A stretch of DNA of 64,000 bases, taken from positions 87,607 to 151,606 of the forward strand of contig NZ_CAJHAJ010000007.1 in assembly GCF_904846345.1 (NCBI RefSeq). The letters run 5' to 3'. Of the stretch, positions 16,083 to 26,600 are shown piece by piece; position 1 is the stretch's first letter, and each line of letters opens with the position of its first letter. Below the pieces are notes generated by a model that saw only the letters and a program-made list of their open reading frames with translations, made no database searches and had not been told where the DNA came from. A program made the position numbers and the translations under genes. The stretch comes from Psychrobacter maritimus (lineage in GTDB: Bacteria > Pseudomonadota > Gammaproteobacteria > Pseudomonadales > Moraxellaceae).

Positions 16083-19000
16083 ATGACTCAAAACACCACC
16101 ACATCACCGACCTCTTCTCCCGCTGATAGCTATACAGATGTAGCTAATGCATCAAACACGGCTAATGACTTTATTCTCACGCCGCCGGCTGTGTTTCCTT
16201 ATAAGGCGCAGCAACAGAACGCGCGCGCTCGTATCACCGAGCAGATGGCGTCGCGGATTTTGATGTTAGATGGGGCGATGGGCACGCATATTCAGAACTA
16301 TAAGCTCGAGGAAGCAGATTATCGTGGTGAGCGTTTTGCCGATATTGAGCAAGATGTACGCGGTAATAATGATTTGCTGGTACTCACGCAGCCGCAGATG
16401 ATTAAAGAGATTCATATTGCCCATCTGGAAGCTGGTGCGGATATTATTGAGACCAATAGCTTTAATGGTACGCGCCTATCGATGGCCGACTATAATATGC
16501 AACATCTGGTGCCAGAACTGAATAAAACTGCTGCCAAAATTGCACGCGAAGCTGCTGATGAATTTACCGCTAAGACCCCAGAAAAGCTACGCTTTGTCGC
16601 TGGGGTTATCGGTCCAACGTCGCGTACCTGTTCATTATCTCCCGATGTTAATGACCCCGCCTTTCGTAATATTACCTTTGATGAATTAGTACTGAACTAT
16701 CGCGAGGCGACGCTAGCATTGATAGAAGGCGGCGTCGATATCCTGTTAATCGAGACCATTTTTGATACGCTAAATGCCAAGGCAGCCATCTTTGCGGTAA
16801 CCGGCGTCTTCGATGATATTGGTTTTGAGTTACCGATTATGATTTCGGGCACGATTACCGATGCTTCGGGTCGTACCTTATCAGGTCAAACGGCTGAGGC
16901 ATTTTATAACTCGATTCGCCATGCTAAACCATTATCAGTTGGCTTCAACTGTGCTTTGGGCGCTGATGCGCTACGTCCACATATCCAAACACTATCAAAT
17001 ATTGCCAATACTTATGTATCTGCGCATCCGAACGCTGGTCTGCCCAATGAGTTTGGTGAGTATGATGAAAGCGCTAGAGAAACCGCGGCACTGCTTGAAG
17101 GCTTTGCCAAAGCCGGTATCTTAAATATCGTCGGCGGCTGCTGTGGTACGACGCCTGAGCACATTCGCCAAATCGCTAATATGGTGGCCAATTATCCACC
17201 GCGCGTCATTCCTGAAATCGCCCCTGCCTGCCGCTTATCGGGACTTGAACCTTTTACCATTACGCCTGAGAGCTTGTTCGTCAACGTCGGTGAGCGTACC
17301 AACGTTACTGGCTCAAAGAAATTCTTACGCTTGATTAAGACCGAAGCTTATACCGAAGCGCTCGATGTCGCCCGTGACCAAGTTGAAGGTGGCGCGCAAA
17401 TCGTCGATATCAATATGGATGAGGGCATGCTTGACTCCAAGCAAGCGATGATTCACTTCGTTAATTTGGTGTCTGGCGAGCCAGATATCAGCCGTGTGCC
17501 ATTGATGCTCGACTCGTCAAAATGGGACATTATCGAAGAAGGGCTTAAACGTACCCAAGGTAAATGTGTCGTTAACTCAATCTCATTAAAAGAAGGTCAT
17601 GCCGAGTTCGTTGAGCGCGCCAAGCTTTGTATGCGCTATGGTGCCGCTGTTATTGTCATGGCATTTGATGAAGACGGTCAGGCCGATACTTACGAGCGTA
17701 AAATTCAGATTTGTCAGCGTAGCTACGATGTCTTGGTTAATGAGGTCGGCTTCCCATCGGAAGACATCATCTTTGATCCAAACATCTTTGCGGTTGCGAC
17801 CGGTATCACTGAGCATAATAACTATGGCGCTGACTTTATTAATGCGACCAAATGGATTACGGAAAACTTACCAAATGCGATGGTATCGGGCGGCGTCTCT
17901 AACGTCTCGTTTAGTTTCCGTGGTAATCCGATTCGTGAGGCTATTAACTCGGTATTCCTTTATCATGCGATTCAAAACGGCTTGACCATGGGTATCGTCA
18001 ATCCAGCGATGCTTGAGCTCTATGATGATATTCCAAAGGAAGCCCGCGACGCCATCGAAGATGTCATGCTCAATCGCAACCAAGGCGAGAGCGGTCAAGA
18101 TGCTACCGAACGTCTGATGACCATCGCTGAAAGCTATCAAGATGGCGGTAAGAAAAAGGACAGCACCGTCGATATGTCATGGCGCGAAGGCACGGTCGAA
18201 GAGCGTATTGCTCATGCGTTAGTAAAAGGTATCACGACCTTTATCGATGCCGATACCAAAGAGGCGTGGGAGAAGTATCCCAAGCCATTAGAAGTTATCG
18301 AAGGGCCATTAATGGACGGTATGAATATCGTCGGCGACTTATTTGGCGCTGGTAAAATGTTCTTACCGCAAGTGGTGAAATCTGCCCGCGTCATGAAGCA
18401 ATCGGTCGCTTGGCTGAACCCATACATCGAAGCCGAAAAAGTCGAGGGCGAAAAGAAAGGTAAAATCCTCATGGCGACGGTCAAAGGTGACGTTCATGAT
18501 ATCGGCAAAAACATCGTCGGCGTGGTACTTGGCTGTAATGGCTACGATATCGTCGATTTGGGCGTGATGGTACCTTGTGAGAAAATCCTTGATACGGCAA
18601 TCGCAGAGGAAGTCGATATCATCGGGCTATCAGGTCTTATTACCCCAAGCCTCGATGAGATGGTCTATGTCGCTAAGCAAATGCAAGAGCGCGGCATGAC
18701 CCTACCCTTAATGATTGGCGGGGCAACGACTTCTAAAGCGCATACGGCGGTTAAAGTCGAACCACAATACCAAAACGATGCCGTCATTTATGTATCGGAC
18801 GCTTCACGCTCAGTTGGCGTAGTGACTAAGCTGCTATCCAAAGAGCACCGTCAAGGCTTAATCGATGAGACGCGCGAAGAGTACATCAAAGTACGTGAGC
18901 GCCTTGCTAAGCGTCAGCCGAAAGCAGCAAAAATATCTTATGCTGAGTCGATAGAGCTTGGTTTTAAAGATGATTGGGACAATTACATACCGCCAGTGCC

Positions 19001-19901
19001 TAATAAGCTCGGACAAGTGATATTTGATGATTACCCCATCACTAACCTACTGCCTTATATCGACTGGACGCCATTCTTTATCTCTTGGGGACTTGCTGGT
19101 AAATATCCAAAAATCTTGCAAGATGAGGTGGTTGGTGAAGCGGCGCGTGATTTGTTTGATAATGCCAATGACTTGATGCAAAAAATGATTGATGAGAAGT
19201 TAATCGTTGCCAAAGGCGTCTTTAAGCTCATGCCAGCCCGTCGTACCGGTGCCGATACCGTCACCGTCTATGACAAAGCACCGACTGAGGGCGGCACAGC
19301 AGAATATCAATTTGAGCATTTGCGTCAGCAGAGTGACAAGGCTAGCGGCAAGCCAAACTTTAGCTTGGCAGACTTTATCTCGCCATCGGAAGCTCATACC
19401 GATTATCTTGGCGGCTTTACGGTTTCAATAGTCGGGACAGAAGCATTGGCGGAAAAGTATAAAGCCGCTGGCGATGACTATAATGCCATCATGGTGCAGG
19501 CATTATCTGACCGCTTAGCTGAAGCCTTTGCTGAGCATCTACATGAGCTGATTCGTAAAGAGTATTGGGGCTATCAGCCGACTGAGTCGCTCAGCAATGA
19601 TGAGATGATTAAAGAAAAATACGTCGGTATCCGCCCTGCACCTGGCTACCCTGCCTGTCCTGAACATACCGAAAAAGGTAAACTTTTTGACTGGCTAGGC
19701 ACCGTTGATGCTATCGGTACGAGACTCACTGAAAGCTATGCGATGTGGCCTGCTTCATCGGTCAGCGGCTTCTACTACTCGCATCCTGAGAGTGAATACT
19801 TTAATGTCGGTAAAATCAGCAGCGATCAGTTAGAGAGCTATGCTGAGCGTAAAGGTTGGGATATGAAGACTGCTGAGAAGTGGTTAAATCCGAATTTGTA
19901 G
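16083..19901 (+). CDS. metH: Cobalamin-dependent methionine synthase
   Basis: Transfers a methyl group from methyl-tetrahydrofolate to homocysteine through methylcobalamin in the cytosol. All modules are present. The homocysteine domain covers about 50-375, with zinc Cys near 289 (GFNCALG) and the pair in GGCCGTT near 352. The folate domain begins at [15 protein letters not shown]. The helical cap is followed by the B12 domain with DVHDIGKN (axial His near 805), and the AdoMet reactivation domain is C-terminal ([12 protein letters not shown]). At 1272 aa it is slightly longer than E. coli MetH because of a Thr/Ser/Ala-rich N-terminal extension of about 45 residues. It is monocistronic. Confidence 0.98.
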   Translation: MTQNTTTSPTSSPADSYTDVANASNTANDFILTPPAVFPYKAQQQNARARITEQMASRILMLDGAMGTHIQNYKLEEADYRGERFADIEQDVRGNNDLLVLTQPQMIKEIHIAHLEAGADIIETNSFNGTRLSMADYNMQHLVPELNKTAAKIAREAADEFTAKTPEKLRFVAGVIGPTSRTCSLSPDVNDPAFRNITFDELVLNYREATLALIEGGVDILLIETIFDTLNAKAAIFAVTGVFDDIGFELPIMISGTITDASGRTLSGQTAEAFYNSIRHAKPLSVGFNCALGADALRPHIQTLSNIANTYVSAHPNAGLPNEFGEYDESARETAALLEGFAKAGILNIVGGCCGTTPEHIRQIANMVANYPPRVIPEIAPACRLSGLEPFTITPESLFVNVGERTNVTGSKKFLRLIKTEAYTEALDVARDQVEGGAQIVDINMDEGMLDSKQAMIHFVNLVSGEPDISRVPLMLDSSKWDIIEEGLKRTQGKCVVNSISLKEGHAEFVERAKLCMRYGAAVIVMAFDEDGQADTYERKIQICQRSYDVLVNEVGFPSEDIIFDPNIFAVATGITEHNNYGADFINATKWITENLPNAMVSGGVSNVSFSFRGNPIREAINSVFLYHAIQNGLTMGIVNPAMLELYDDIPKEARDAIEDVMLNRNQGESGQDATERLMTIAESYQDGGKKKDSTVDMSWREGTVEERIAHALVKGITTFIDADTKEAWEKYPKPLEVIEGPLMDGMNIVGDLFGAGKMFLPQVVKSARVMKQSVAWLNPYIEAEKVEGEKKGKILMATVKGDVHDIGKNIVGVVLGCNGYDIVDLGVMVPCEKILDTAIAEEVDIIGLSGLITPSLDEMVYVAKQMQERGMTLPLMIGGATTSKAHTAVKVEPQYQNDAVIYVSDASRSVGVVTKLLSKEHRQGLIDETREEYIKVRERLAKRQPKAAKISYAESIELGFKDDWDNYIPPVPNKLGQVIFDDYPITNLLPYIDWTPFFISWGLAGKYPKILQDEVVGEAARDLFDNANDLMQKMIDEKLIVAKGVFKLMPARRTGADTVTVYDKAPTEGGTAEYQFEHLRQQSDKASGKPNFSLADFISPSEAHTDYLGGFTVSIVGTEALAEKYKAAGDDYNAIMVQALSDRLAEAFAEHLHELIRKEYWGYQPTESLSNDEMIKEKYVGIRPAPGYPACPEHTEKGKLFDWLGTVDAIGTRLTESYAMWPASSVSGFYYSHPESEYFNVGKISSDQLESYAERKGWDMKTAEKWLNPNL

Positions 19902-19919
19902 TGGATTTTCAAACACTAA

Positions 19920-19956
19920 GTAAAGTAGATGGTTTCTAAGCAAATCATCTACCTCT
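19920..19956. terminator. Hairpin between metH and the convergent small gene
   Basis: An 11 bp stem (19925-19935 with 19942-19952, one G-U) with a 6 nt loop. The T run is poor on both sides, so termination is likely but weak. Confidence 0.55.
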
Positions 19957-19961
19957 ATAAA

Positions 19962-20309
19962 TTATTTTACATACCAAGTTCTCTTTGAACCATCCCAACC
20001 AAAGTATTTAATATGAAAAGCTTCCATTGAAGCTACATACTGAGAAAGTATTAATGTTACATCACTTGCTTGGGGTATATCATCTTCATCAAGAAGATCC
20101 AAAAATTCAATAGTATCTTCATCAGCAAGCACTATACGTACTCTCTCTAGTAAACGATTAGCTATCTTAATTTTGTTTTTACTAACGGCTGATTCTGGTT
20201 TCTTCTTTGATATTTCTTTAAATTCTGAGTACATTGACTTTATTAAAGGCGTCATAGCATCATGTATCTGAGCTTTAGACTGAGTTGTATAATATTTAAT
20301 GTCTTCCAT
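19962..20309 (-). CDS. Unknown small acidic protein, 115 aa (paralogue of its neighbour)
   Basis: I do not recognise a family. It is clearly homologous to the 134 aa product encoded just upstream: both share a Lys-rich helix after SKK-P, an acidic segment (LLDEDDIPQASD here, FEEEDMPQNSD there), the helix ILSQY and an end of -WYVK. No signal peptide, membrane helix or metal motif is present. It is the last gene of a four-gene operon, 2 bp after its paralogue. The A+T-rich codon use of the whole operon differs from flanking metH, suggesting acquisition by transfer. A role as partner or regulator of the nuclease-like protein is inference. Confidence 0.8.
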   Translation of the reverse strand: MEDIKYYTTQSKAQIHDAMTPLIKSMYSEFKEISKKKPESAVSKNKIKIANRLLERVRIVLADEDTIEFLDLLDEDDIPQASDVTLILSQYVASMEAFHIKYFGWDGSKRTWYVK

Positions 20310-20311
20310 AG

Positions 20312-20716
20312 CTATTCCTTAAGCTTTTTAGGCTTAGTAGTACGTATTTTTACTTTACCTCTTTCATCTCCTTTCTGGCCTTCATTAGCTTTCACATACC
20401 AATACCATTGACCCAAATTCATTACGACATTATCTGCTCTCTGCTTTTCAAAGCATTGAAGATATTGAGATAGTATGAAAACGATATCACTATTTTGTGG
20501 CATATCTTCTTCTTCAAATAACTCAAAATCGTCAAAAGGCTTATACTTATCAGTTAAGAAACTATTACTTTGATTTAGCAATTTATTTATGAATTTCAAT
20601 TTAAATTTGTTTAATGCGTCATTTGGACTTTTCTTTGACAAAAGCGATATTTCTTCGTAAACACCTAATAACTGTACTGAAAGCTTTTCAAATGTATCAA
20701 CGTCGTTTCTATTCAT
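20312..20716 (-). CDS. Unknown small protein, 134 aa (paralogue of its neighbour)
   Basis: Paralogue of the 115 aa protein downstream: aligned features are SKKSPNDALNKFKLKFINKLL, FEEEDMPQNSDIVFILSQYL and WYWYVK. It has an extra basic C-terminal tail (KANEGQKGDERGKVKIRTTK), which could contact nucleic acid; this is inference. It starts 18 bp after the nuclease-like gene, with a GGAG-type site. The family is not recognised. Confidence 0.82.
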   Translation of the reverse strand: MNRNDVDTFEKLSVQLLGVYEEISLLSKKSPNDALNKFKLKFINKLLNQSNSFLTDKYKPFDDFELFEEEDMPQNSDIVFILSQYLQCFEKQRADNVVMNLGQWYWYVKANEGQKGDERGKVKIRTTKPKKLKE

Positions 20717-20734
20717 AATATATCTCCTTATTTG

Positions 20735-22111
20735 CTAAGAGGGACATGAACGTCTGAACTCTATGTATTTTTTCTTAAGAACCTCAATTGGCGCACGTTG
20801 TTTACTTTCATAAACATCAACCATAAGCCTAAGATCTTCGTCCGTAATAGCTATAATGCATTTCCTTTGCGATGACCACAGATCTACGATATTTGATTCC
20901 ATGGCTTTAGGTAGAGGATTTCTGGTCAAGAATACACCAAAACGTCCAATATTTGGTTGTAGGTATCTGTTCAACTGGTTGACATGATCTCTTTCTATCT
21001 TTTTTACGTTTTTAAGTTCAAATACAAGCTGTCTATTCTCGTATTCTGTAAATATCTCATCTAAGAAGTCGACATCCCTATTATTATAAAAAATCAAATC
21101 ACGAATATGGCGTCCCGAATCAGTTCTACTTTGCGTTTGAGCAAAATCTAAGTGTGGATAGAATAATGAGGCCAAGAGTTGAGTAGCTAGCTCTTCGTAC
21201 TTCATATCCGCTCCGTTATCCTTACCTGTATTCAACTTAAGGATTTCATTTAACTTTCTTCTAGCAGATAAAACAGGGATTTGGCTGAAGAGCGGGTCAC
21301 TGTGACAATCACTAGCATTTTTCTCTTTATATTTGACATATTCTTCAATCACTCCGTAATTATCGCGATTGAAATTTAAAACTTTAACTTTTTCAACTGG
21401 CTCATTAGGGTTAAATACCTCATCTCTAGGGCAATACTTTTGAAAATAATTTTCATAATTAATCCAAGGGTTAAACTTCAACCATCTTTTTGGGGTAAAT
21501 ATAATTGGTTCTTTAGTAGTAGGATTAACAGGCAGTCTTTGCTTTACGTTCAAATCAACTTTGTTAGTTCGATAATTATATAAAGTATCGAGAATAACAC
21601 CCTCTATAGGTATGGCATGAGTTTCACACTGCTCCATCGTATAATCAATCAAAAATGATTTGATATAGTTACAAGCAATATCACTGACTCTATCTTTTGA
21701 TATTCCAGCAATGTAAAGCTGAATAACCTCGAAATGACTAAAACCAAATTGACTGTATTCTGGAATATTAGAGAACAAATCTAATATTTCTTTGGCTTGT
21801 TTGTTACCCATCCTCACACCCTTTCTGGTTTTGGAAACGCCAAGACCAACTTCAGAGCACTCAGAAATACTTACAAGAATTTCGATAGCTTCTTCTAATT
21901 TATTTTTTTTGACCAAGTAATTTAGTTGATTGAATGAATTGATAATCGTTGTATGAAGAGCTTGGTCTTGCTGTGATGGTGAATTCCAGAGAAGGAATGG
22001 GTCTACATAAAGAGGAATATCTTCGTCAAAAAATTGTATCGCAAAATCCAGCTTGGATTGAGATTTATGTATGCCATGATAGTCTGTTAATCTTGGTCGA
22101 ATTAGTTCCAT
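20735..22111 (-). CDS. PD-(D/E)xK nuclease-like protein, 458 aa, family unknown
   Basis: The C-terminal third (about 303-430) looks like a restriction-endonuclease fold. It has helix KYEELATQLLASLF with Glu306/Glu307, Asp338 in IRDLIF, the ExK pair Glu365-Lys367 in VFELKN, and HVNQLNRYL with Gln379, as in Mrr-like nucleases. The first 300 residues are a separate region beginning ELIRPRLTDYHG, with DIPLYVDPFLLW (about 31-42), that I cannot assign. It is the second gene of an A+T-rich four-gene operon, 45 bp after a membrane protein gene. Anti-phage defence is a plausible role from the fold and context, but it is not shown. Confidence 0.8.
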   Translation of the reverse strand: MELIRPRLTDYHGIHKSQSKLDFAIQFFDEDIPLYVDPFLLWNSPSQQDQALHTTIINSFNQLNYLVKKNKLEEAIEILVSISECSEVGLGVSKTRKGVRMGNKQAKEILDLFSNIPEYSQFGFSHFEVIQLYIAGISKDRVSDIACNYIKSFLIDYTMEQCETHAIPIEGVILDTLYNYRTNKVDLNVKQRLPVNPTTKEPIIFTPKRWLKFNPWINYENYFQKYCPRDEVFNPNEPVEKVKVLNFNRDNYGVIEEYVKYKEKNASDCHSDPLFSQIPVLSARRKLNEILKLNTGKDNGADMKYEELATQLLASLFYPHLDFAQTQSRTDSGRHIRDLIFYNNRDVDFLDEIFTEYENRQLVFELKNVKKIERDHVNQLNRYLQPNIGRFGVFLTRNPLPKAMESNIVDLWSSQRKCIIAITDEDLRLMVDVYESKQRAPIEVLKKKYIEFRRSCPS

Positions 22112-22156
22112 TTGAGGATTTCTTCTATAAGGTTACATACAAGTAATATTCCAATT

Positions 22157-22834
22157 TCAGTTCTGATCGAGGAAAAGTATTACTGACTGTATAAAAGTAT
22201 AAGGCAAGAGAATATAACTTGAATGCTTAACTAGACTGAAACCTAAGTTTCTTACTTGCTCTATGCCAGATTCGTAGTTCATAGTTGCAAGATTCAATAC
22301 GTTTTGATTAGTTCTCACCTGCTCGAAAATATTTAGAATATCAATAATTTTAACTTCCGCTAATACCCTTATGTCTGACTGTGTTACTTTCAAAACATAG
22401 AACAATGAAATTAATGCGAATATGTATATGCTCCAATAACATATTTTGTCCCAGTATTTTAAATACCTTTCTGAGAAGTAATCTGTATCATTGTAATAGC
22501 TAAATGATATTCTGAAAAACCATTCTTGTAGTACAGCCATGACAATAGCAAACCAGATAAATAAGAATAGTACAACTTTAGACAAAATCACAAAAAATAA
22601 ACCTAGACCTAAGAATAGTGCCACTACAAGAGCAATTTTAAAAGCGTCATCTATGTTCTCTCTATTACTGTCTTTTGTAATAAGAAAAACTATAAGACTT
22701 ACTAAAAATATAATTGATATAGTAAGGCTAGTCGCAATATTCATGAATAATGAGGGCAATATAAGTACTATACTAAAAAGGCTAAAGTATCTTAATATAT
22801 TTAACTCTTTATTATCAGTTATGATTTGCTCCAT
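22157..22834 (-). CDS. Unknown multi-span membrane protein, 225 aa
   Basis: First gene of the four-gene operon. It has five to six predicted transmembrane segments: about 14-33, 36-53, two between 66 and 101 (IALVVALFLGLGLFFVI region), about 131-148, and a C-terminal hydrophobic stretch about 205-221. A soluble loop of about 50 residues separates the last two (about 150-200). No family is recognised. A membrane protein beside a nuclease-like protein recalls defence modules with sensor and effector parts; that is inference only. Base composition is strongly A+T-rich. Confidence 0.75.
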   Translation of the reverse strand: MEQIITDNKELNILRYFSLFSIVLILPSLFMNIATSLTISIIFLVSLIVFLITKDSNRENIDDAFKIALVVALFLGLGLFFVILSKVVLFLFIWFAIVMAVLQEWFFRISFSYYNDTDYFSERYLKYWDKICYWSIYIFALISLFYVLKVTQSDIRVLAEVKIIDILNIFEQVRTNQNVLNLATMNYESGIEQVRNLGFSLVKHSSYILLPYTFIQSVILFLDQN

Positions 22835-23221
22835 ATAGCCCTCTTATCATCGTCTTTATATTAAAATTAAATTTAACACATTCTGATTGCGAAATAGTCT
22901 ATAAGACTCTACTGCACGACTTCCACTGTCGTGAATCAAATTTAGGAATCGCTAATGTTGACTTAGGTGCGGTTTAGCCCTGATTGTAGCGGTTATCCTG
23001 CTAGGCTGGACGAATTGCAATGGCTTGATTTAGGGTGGCGCGCGGAGCAGGCGACGCACCAAATCTTAGCCAATGCCTCGTCTAGACCAGCAGATATGAG
23101 CGAAAAGCAGGATTAGCTACTTACTATTTTTTAGGTTTCAGATAAGCTCTAACAGCACCGCTACCTCTATCTTCCTTCTCTGGCAACATTGAGTTAGAAA
23201 ACGTGGCGGTTTTCTATTGTC
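22835..23221. other. Gap with a G+C-rich fold-back element, 387 bp
   Basis: Contains the upstream region of the four-gene operon and the imperfect palindrome at 22987-23119. One frame (about 22970-23116, plus strand) stays open for about 48 codons across the palindrome, but I judge this a by-product of base composition. The last ~100 bp are A+T-rich and featureless. Confidence 0.5.
22987..23119. repeat. Long imperfect palindrome (fold-back element)
   Basis: Nested inverted segments: ends TAGCGGTTATCCTGCT (22987-23002) and AGCAGGATTAGCTA (23106-23119), inner CTGG/CCAG, and a central pair GGCTTGATTTAGGGTGGCGC against GACGCACCAAATCTTAGCC around a G+C-rich loop. The whole could form one extended hairpin of about 130 nt. 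Its G+C content stands out from the A+T-rich surroundings. It is a candidate MITE/REP-type repeat or structured RNA. Confidence 0.65.
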
Positions 23222-23371
23222 TTAACTATCACCCTTACCTTTCTCCCTACGACACCGCTCAGAACAATATATTACCTGCTCCCAATCCTTTTCCCACTTT
23301 TTACGCCATGTAAAAGGACGCTGGCACACAGGGCAGATTTTTTGCGGTAAGTTTACCTTTTTATGTGCCAT
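23222..23371 (-). CDS. DUF2256-type zinc-knuckle mini-protein, 49 aa
   Basis: The minus strand encodes a 49 aa protein beginning [20 protein letters not shown], with a second Cys pair in YCSERC and a basic end (RREKGKGDS). CPVC plus CxxxC is a likely zinc site, and the [16 protein letters not shown] stretch is typical of DUF2256. It is paralogous to the gene at 23411-23581, with 39 bp between them. Its function is unknown; DUF2256 genes elsewhere often sit near photolyase-like genes. GGAG upstream supports the start. Confidence 0.85.
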   Translation of the reverse strand: MAHKKVNLPQKICPVCQRPFTWRKKWEKDWEQVIYCSERCRREKGKGDS

Positions 23372-23410
23372 CGTCTGCTCCCTTTTATATCTCTATTTCA
23401 CTATTGACGC

Positions 23411-23581
23411 CTATTTATCTTCTTTTTGATGATCTAGACCCTCATATTTTTTAATACGCCGACATTGGTCCGAGCAATAGACCATGCTCTCCCAGTTTTT
23501 ATCCAATTTTTTAGTCCAACTAAACTCGCGCTCGCAGACAGGGCAAAGTTTTTTGCGGACGTTCTTTTTTTTGTGCGCCAT
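23411..23581 (-). CDS. DUF2256-type zinc-knuckle mini-protein, 56 aa
   Basis: A 56 aa paralogue of the previous gene: it begins MAHKKKNVRKKLCPVCEREF, with SWTKKLDKNWESMVYC and SDQCRR, and a charged tail. The four cysteines (CPVC and C-x3-C) probably bind zinc. It starts 58 bp after the stop of the giant ATPase gene on the same strand, so it could be the tail of that transcript. Having two copies side by side indicates a local duplication that has since diverged considerably. Confidence 0.85.
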   Translation of the reverse strand: MAHKKKNVRKKLCPVCEREFSWTKKLDKNWESMVYCSDQCRRIKKYEGLDHQKEDK

Positions 23582-23638
23582 AATTTTCTCATTGGTTTAT
23601 TTCATACAGGAGTAGTTTACATCTATTATCAGTGCCTA

Positions 23639-26600
23639 CTACTCATAATCATCAAAGATTTTGTTTAGCCTGTTGAGACTATTGACGATTAGCTTACCAG
23701 ATTGATCGGTACTGATATCAACCGCCAGCTTCTCATCCATCCGCATATTGAGTGGTGCAAGCGCCTCTTTGAGCGCATTTGCTATCAGCGCGGTCTGCTG
23801 ATGAATATCAGGCCTATCACTATCTATCGTTTGACTCTTATCACTGTTGATTAGGCTTTCCGTTAAGCTATTAGACAAGCTATTAGACAAGCTATCAGCC
23901 ATTTTTTGCGCCACTTGTTCAATCGAATCGACTAGCTGTGCCATCAGCGCTTTTTGCACGTCTTGGTTTTGCTTGAGATACTCGCCTTCCGCTTTATGGT
24001 CGTGCTTATATATTTGCACCAATTGGCTCACGCTTTTCTCAAAGCCATTATCGATGCTGTCGCTGACGACCTTGGCATTGCTGATCACGCTATCGGCAAG
24101 GATTTTCTGTGCTTCCAACTGGTTATCGAGTTGGGCTTGCTGTCCTGCTTCTCGTAAGCGAGCGATTTGCTCTGGGTCATTTTTTGTTAAGTATGTCTCA
24201 AACTGGCTACTAATGGCATTGAAGCCACTAACCAAGTCGACCAGCTGGGCAACGATACGTGCGCCAGTATCACCGTCTTCGCCGCCCATGGCCTTGTTAC
24301 GTAAGAAGTCGGCTTTGATTTGCGCCCAACGCTCTGTTTCTGCTTCGGTTAAGGTACCGCGCATCTCGCCAAGCTTGAGCAAGTTACTCTCTGCGCCTTG
24401 GGTCAATAGGTGTGACTCGCCCAGATAGTGATCGTCTATCAGCTGGTTTAGCTCTTCTTCATTCATGACCGCCGACAGCTTTTCAGTCATCTTATTCATA
24501 TTGCGATAACTGCCTTGCAGTTTAAATATCGGCTCAACACGATATTTATCATCTTGCGAAGCGGAGGCAATATAGGCTTGGTTGACGTCCAGAATGACTT
24601 CTTGCACCCTAAACATATGGCGCAAGATAGCGATAATCTCGTTAATCTCTGAGGTGCTATACGGATAAGTCAGCTCGCTGCTTTGTGTTTGAGCAAAGTT
24701 GGCATTGTCTGTTTTTGCCATTTTAATCAAACGATGGACATCGCTTAAATCACGGTTGGCAAGAGGTGCAAGTACGCTGTTAGAAGTCAGCGAGTTCTCG
24801 ATATAACTGAGCGCAAACACCTCTTCCATGCCGCTCATGATATCGCCTAAGTTATAGATATCGGCACGGTTGGCAAGCATATCTGGCACTTTGAAGGCTT
24901 CGCCGCTCTCGGTATACGGATTACCTGCCATGACCACGCAGAACTTTTTGCCACGCATGTCATAGGTTTTTGTTTTACCTTGCCAAACACCATCGATACG
25001 CCGTGTGCCATCACCCAACGAGATAAACTTCTGCAAAAATTCCGCATGCGTATGCTGAATATCATCGAGATAGAGCATGACGTTATTACCCATCTCAAAG
25101 GCTAAGTTGATTTTATTTAGCTCTTCTCGGGCAGTGGCGTTAGGGGCTTTCTCTGGATCTAATGAGGTGACGTCATGACCAACTGAAGGACAGTTAATCT
25201 TCATAAAGATGAGGCCGAGACGATTTGCGACGTATTCCATCAAGGTGGTTTTACCATAACCCGGTGGCGATATCATCATGAGAATACCCATCAAGTCGGT
25301 ACGCTTATCCTCGCCGACCGTGCCCATCTGTTTGGCGAGGTTGTCACCGATAAGTGGCAGATAGCTCTCGTTAATCAGACGGTTACGTACAAATGAGGAC
25401 AATGGACGCGGCATAAACTCGTCCAGTCGCAACGTCTCTTTTGAATCATGCAGTATCTCTGAGCGCATGGCCAGATAACGTCTGTAGGCAGGGATAACTT
25501 GGGTATCATGATGGTGCAAACGATTTAGGAAGTCATCAACCGCAAAGGTTAAGGTCTGCTGATGAATACGTATATGCTCACCCAGCAGGTTATTGACTTG
25601 TATCTCAAGCGATACCTTACCCGTGCTACGCTCAAAGCTTTGCACTTGATTAAGCGGATTATTGATACTGGTCAATGAAGGCGTTGATGAGGTGATTGAA
25701 GAAAATGACAAGGCTGATGGCGTAGCATTTGCGCCTTGATTGTCCATTTTTTTACTACCTTGCCCTTTATTAAAAGCCCCTTTATCAAAGCTAGCACCTG
25801 AATCAATGAGTCGTTGTACCAAAGCTTCACGCTGAGCATCATTTAATTGAGTAAGTAAAACGGCAATGGCTTCGGGCACATAATGACGGCCACTTTCTAA
25901 TTGCTGCTTGCGTAGCGCCTCTTTTTCCTTACTCTCAGCAAGCTGCTCTTCACTGAGTGCCTCGCCTGCCTCATCCGTGCCATCAGCTAATACGTTAGCC
26001 AACTCAGTACCACCATAATTCTTATCAAGTAATGCATGAAACCAGGTTGCCAATAGCTCATAGGCTGACTTGGGCTGTAAGCCAAGCTTACCGACTGAGG
26101 ATTGTAGTTGGTCAAAACTGGCTGTCGCTTGCATGCTACCTGAGGCACTATTCAATGTTTGGCTTAGCTGCTCACACAACTGCTGCGCTTGTTGGCTGGT
26201 TTGCCAGTTTATTGTGCTATGCGCGCCTGCACTTGATTCCGCTGACTGCCCCATGACGCTCACCAAGTATTCACAAGCAAGCTGAACGTAGCTTCGTTTG
26301 AAAATGTTGGCGTTATGAACATCACTGGTATTTGAATCTAGTTCTGAATCAAGCTTTGATGATGACTGCTTGCTAGTGCCTTTATCAACGCTAGCACTGT
26401 CATCATTATGAGCGGTAACAAAGTCGCGCATTACTTGGCTCATGTCCTCGACTAACAATGCTTTAGCAGTATCGCTATTCAATGTACGGCGCAGCTGTTC
26501 AGCGGTGACAGCCCTATCTGTCCAGTTGCTCGCGCGCGTCAGCACGGACTCATTCAACCAATCGTCATAACCGAACTGGCGTAAGCTGTCTAAGCCCAGT

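Noticed and set aside
22970..23116. About 48-codon plus-strand open frame across the fold-back element
   Set aside because: It coincides with the palindrome and has only a GTG start right after a stop; G+C-rich palindromes often leave frames open by composition.
23847..24428. Plus-strand 193-codon frame opposite the giant ATPase
   Set aside because: Shadow frame, Cys/Ser/Leu-rich, without a ribosome site.
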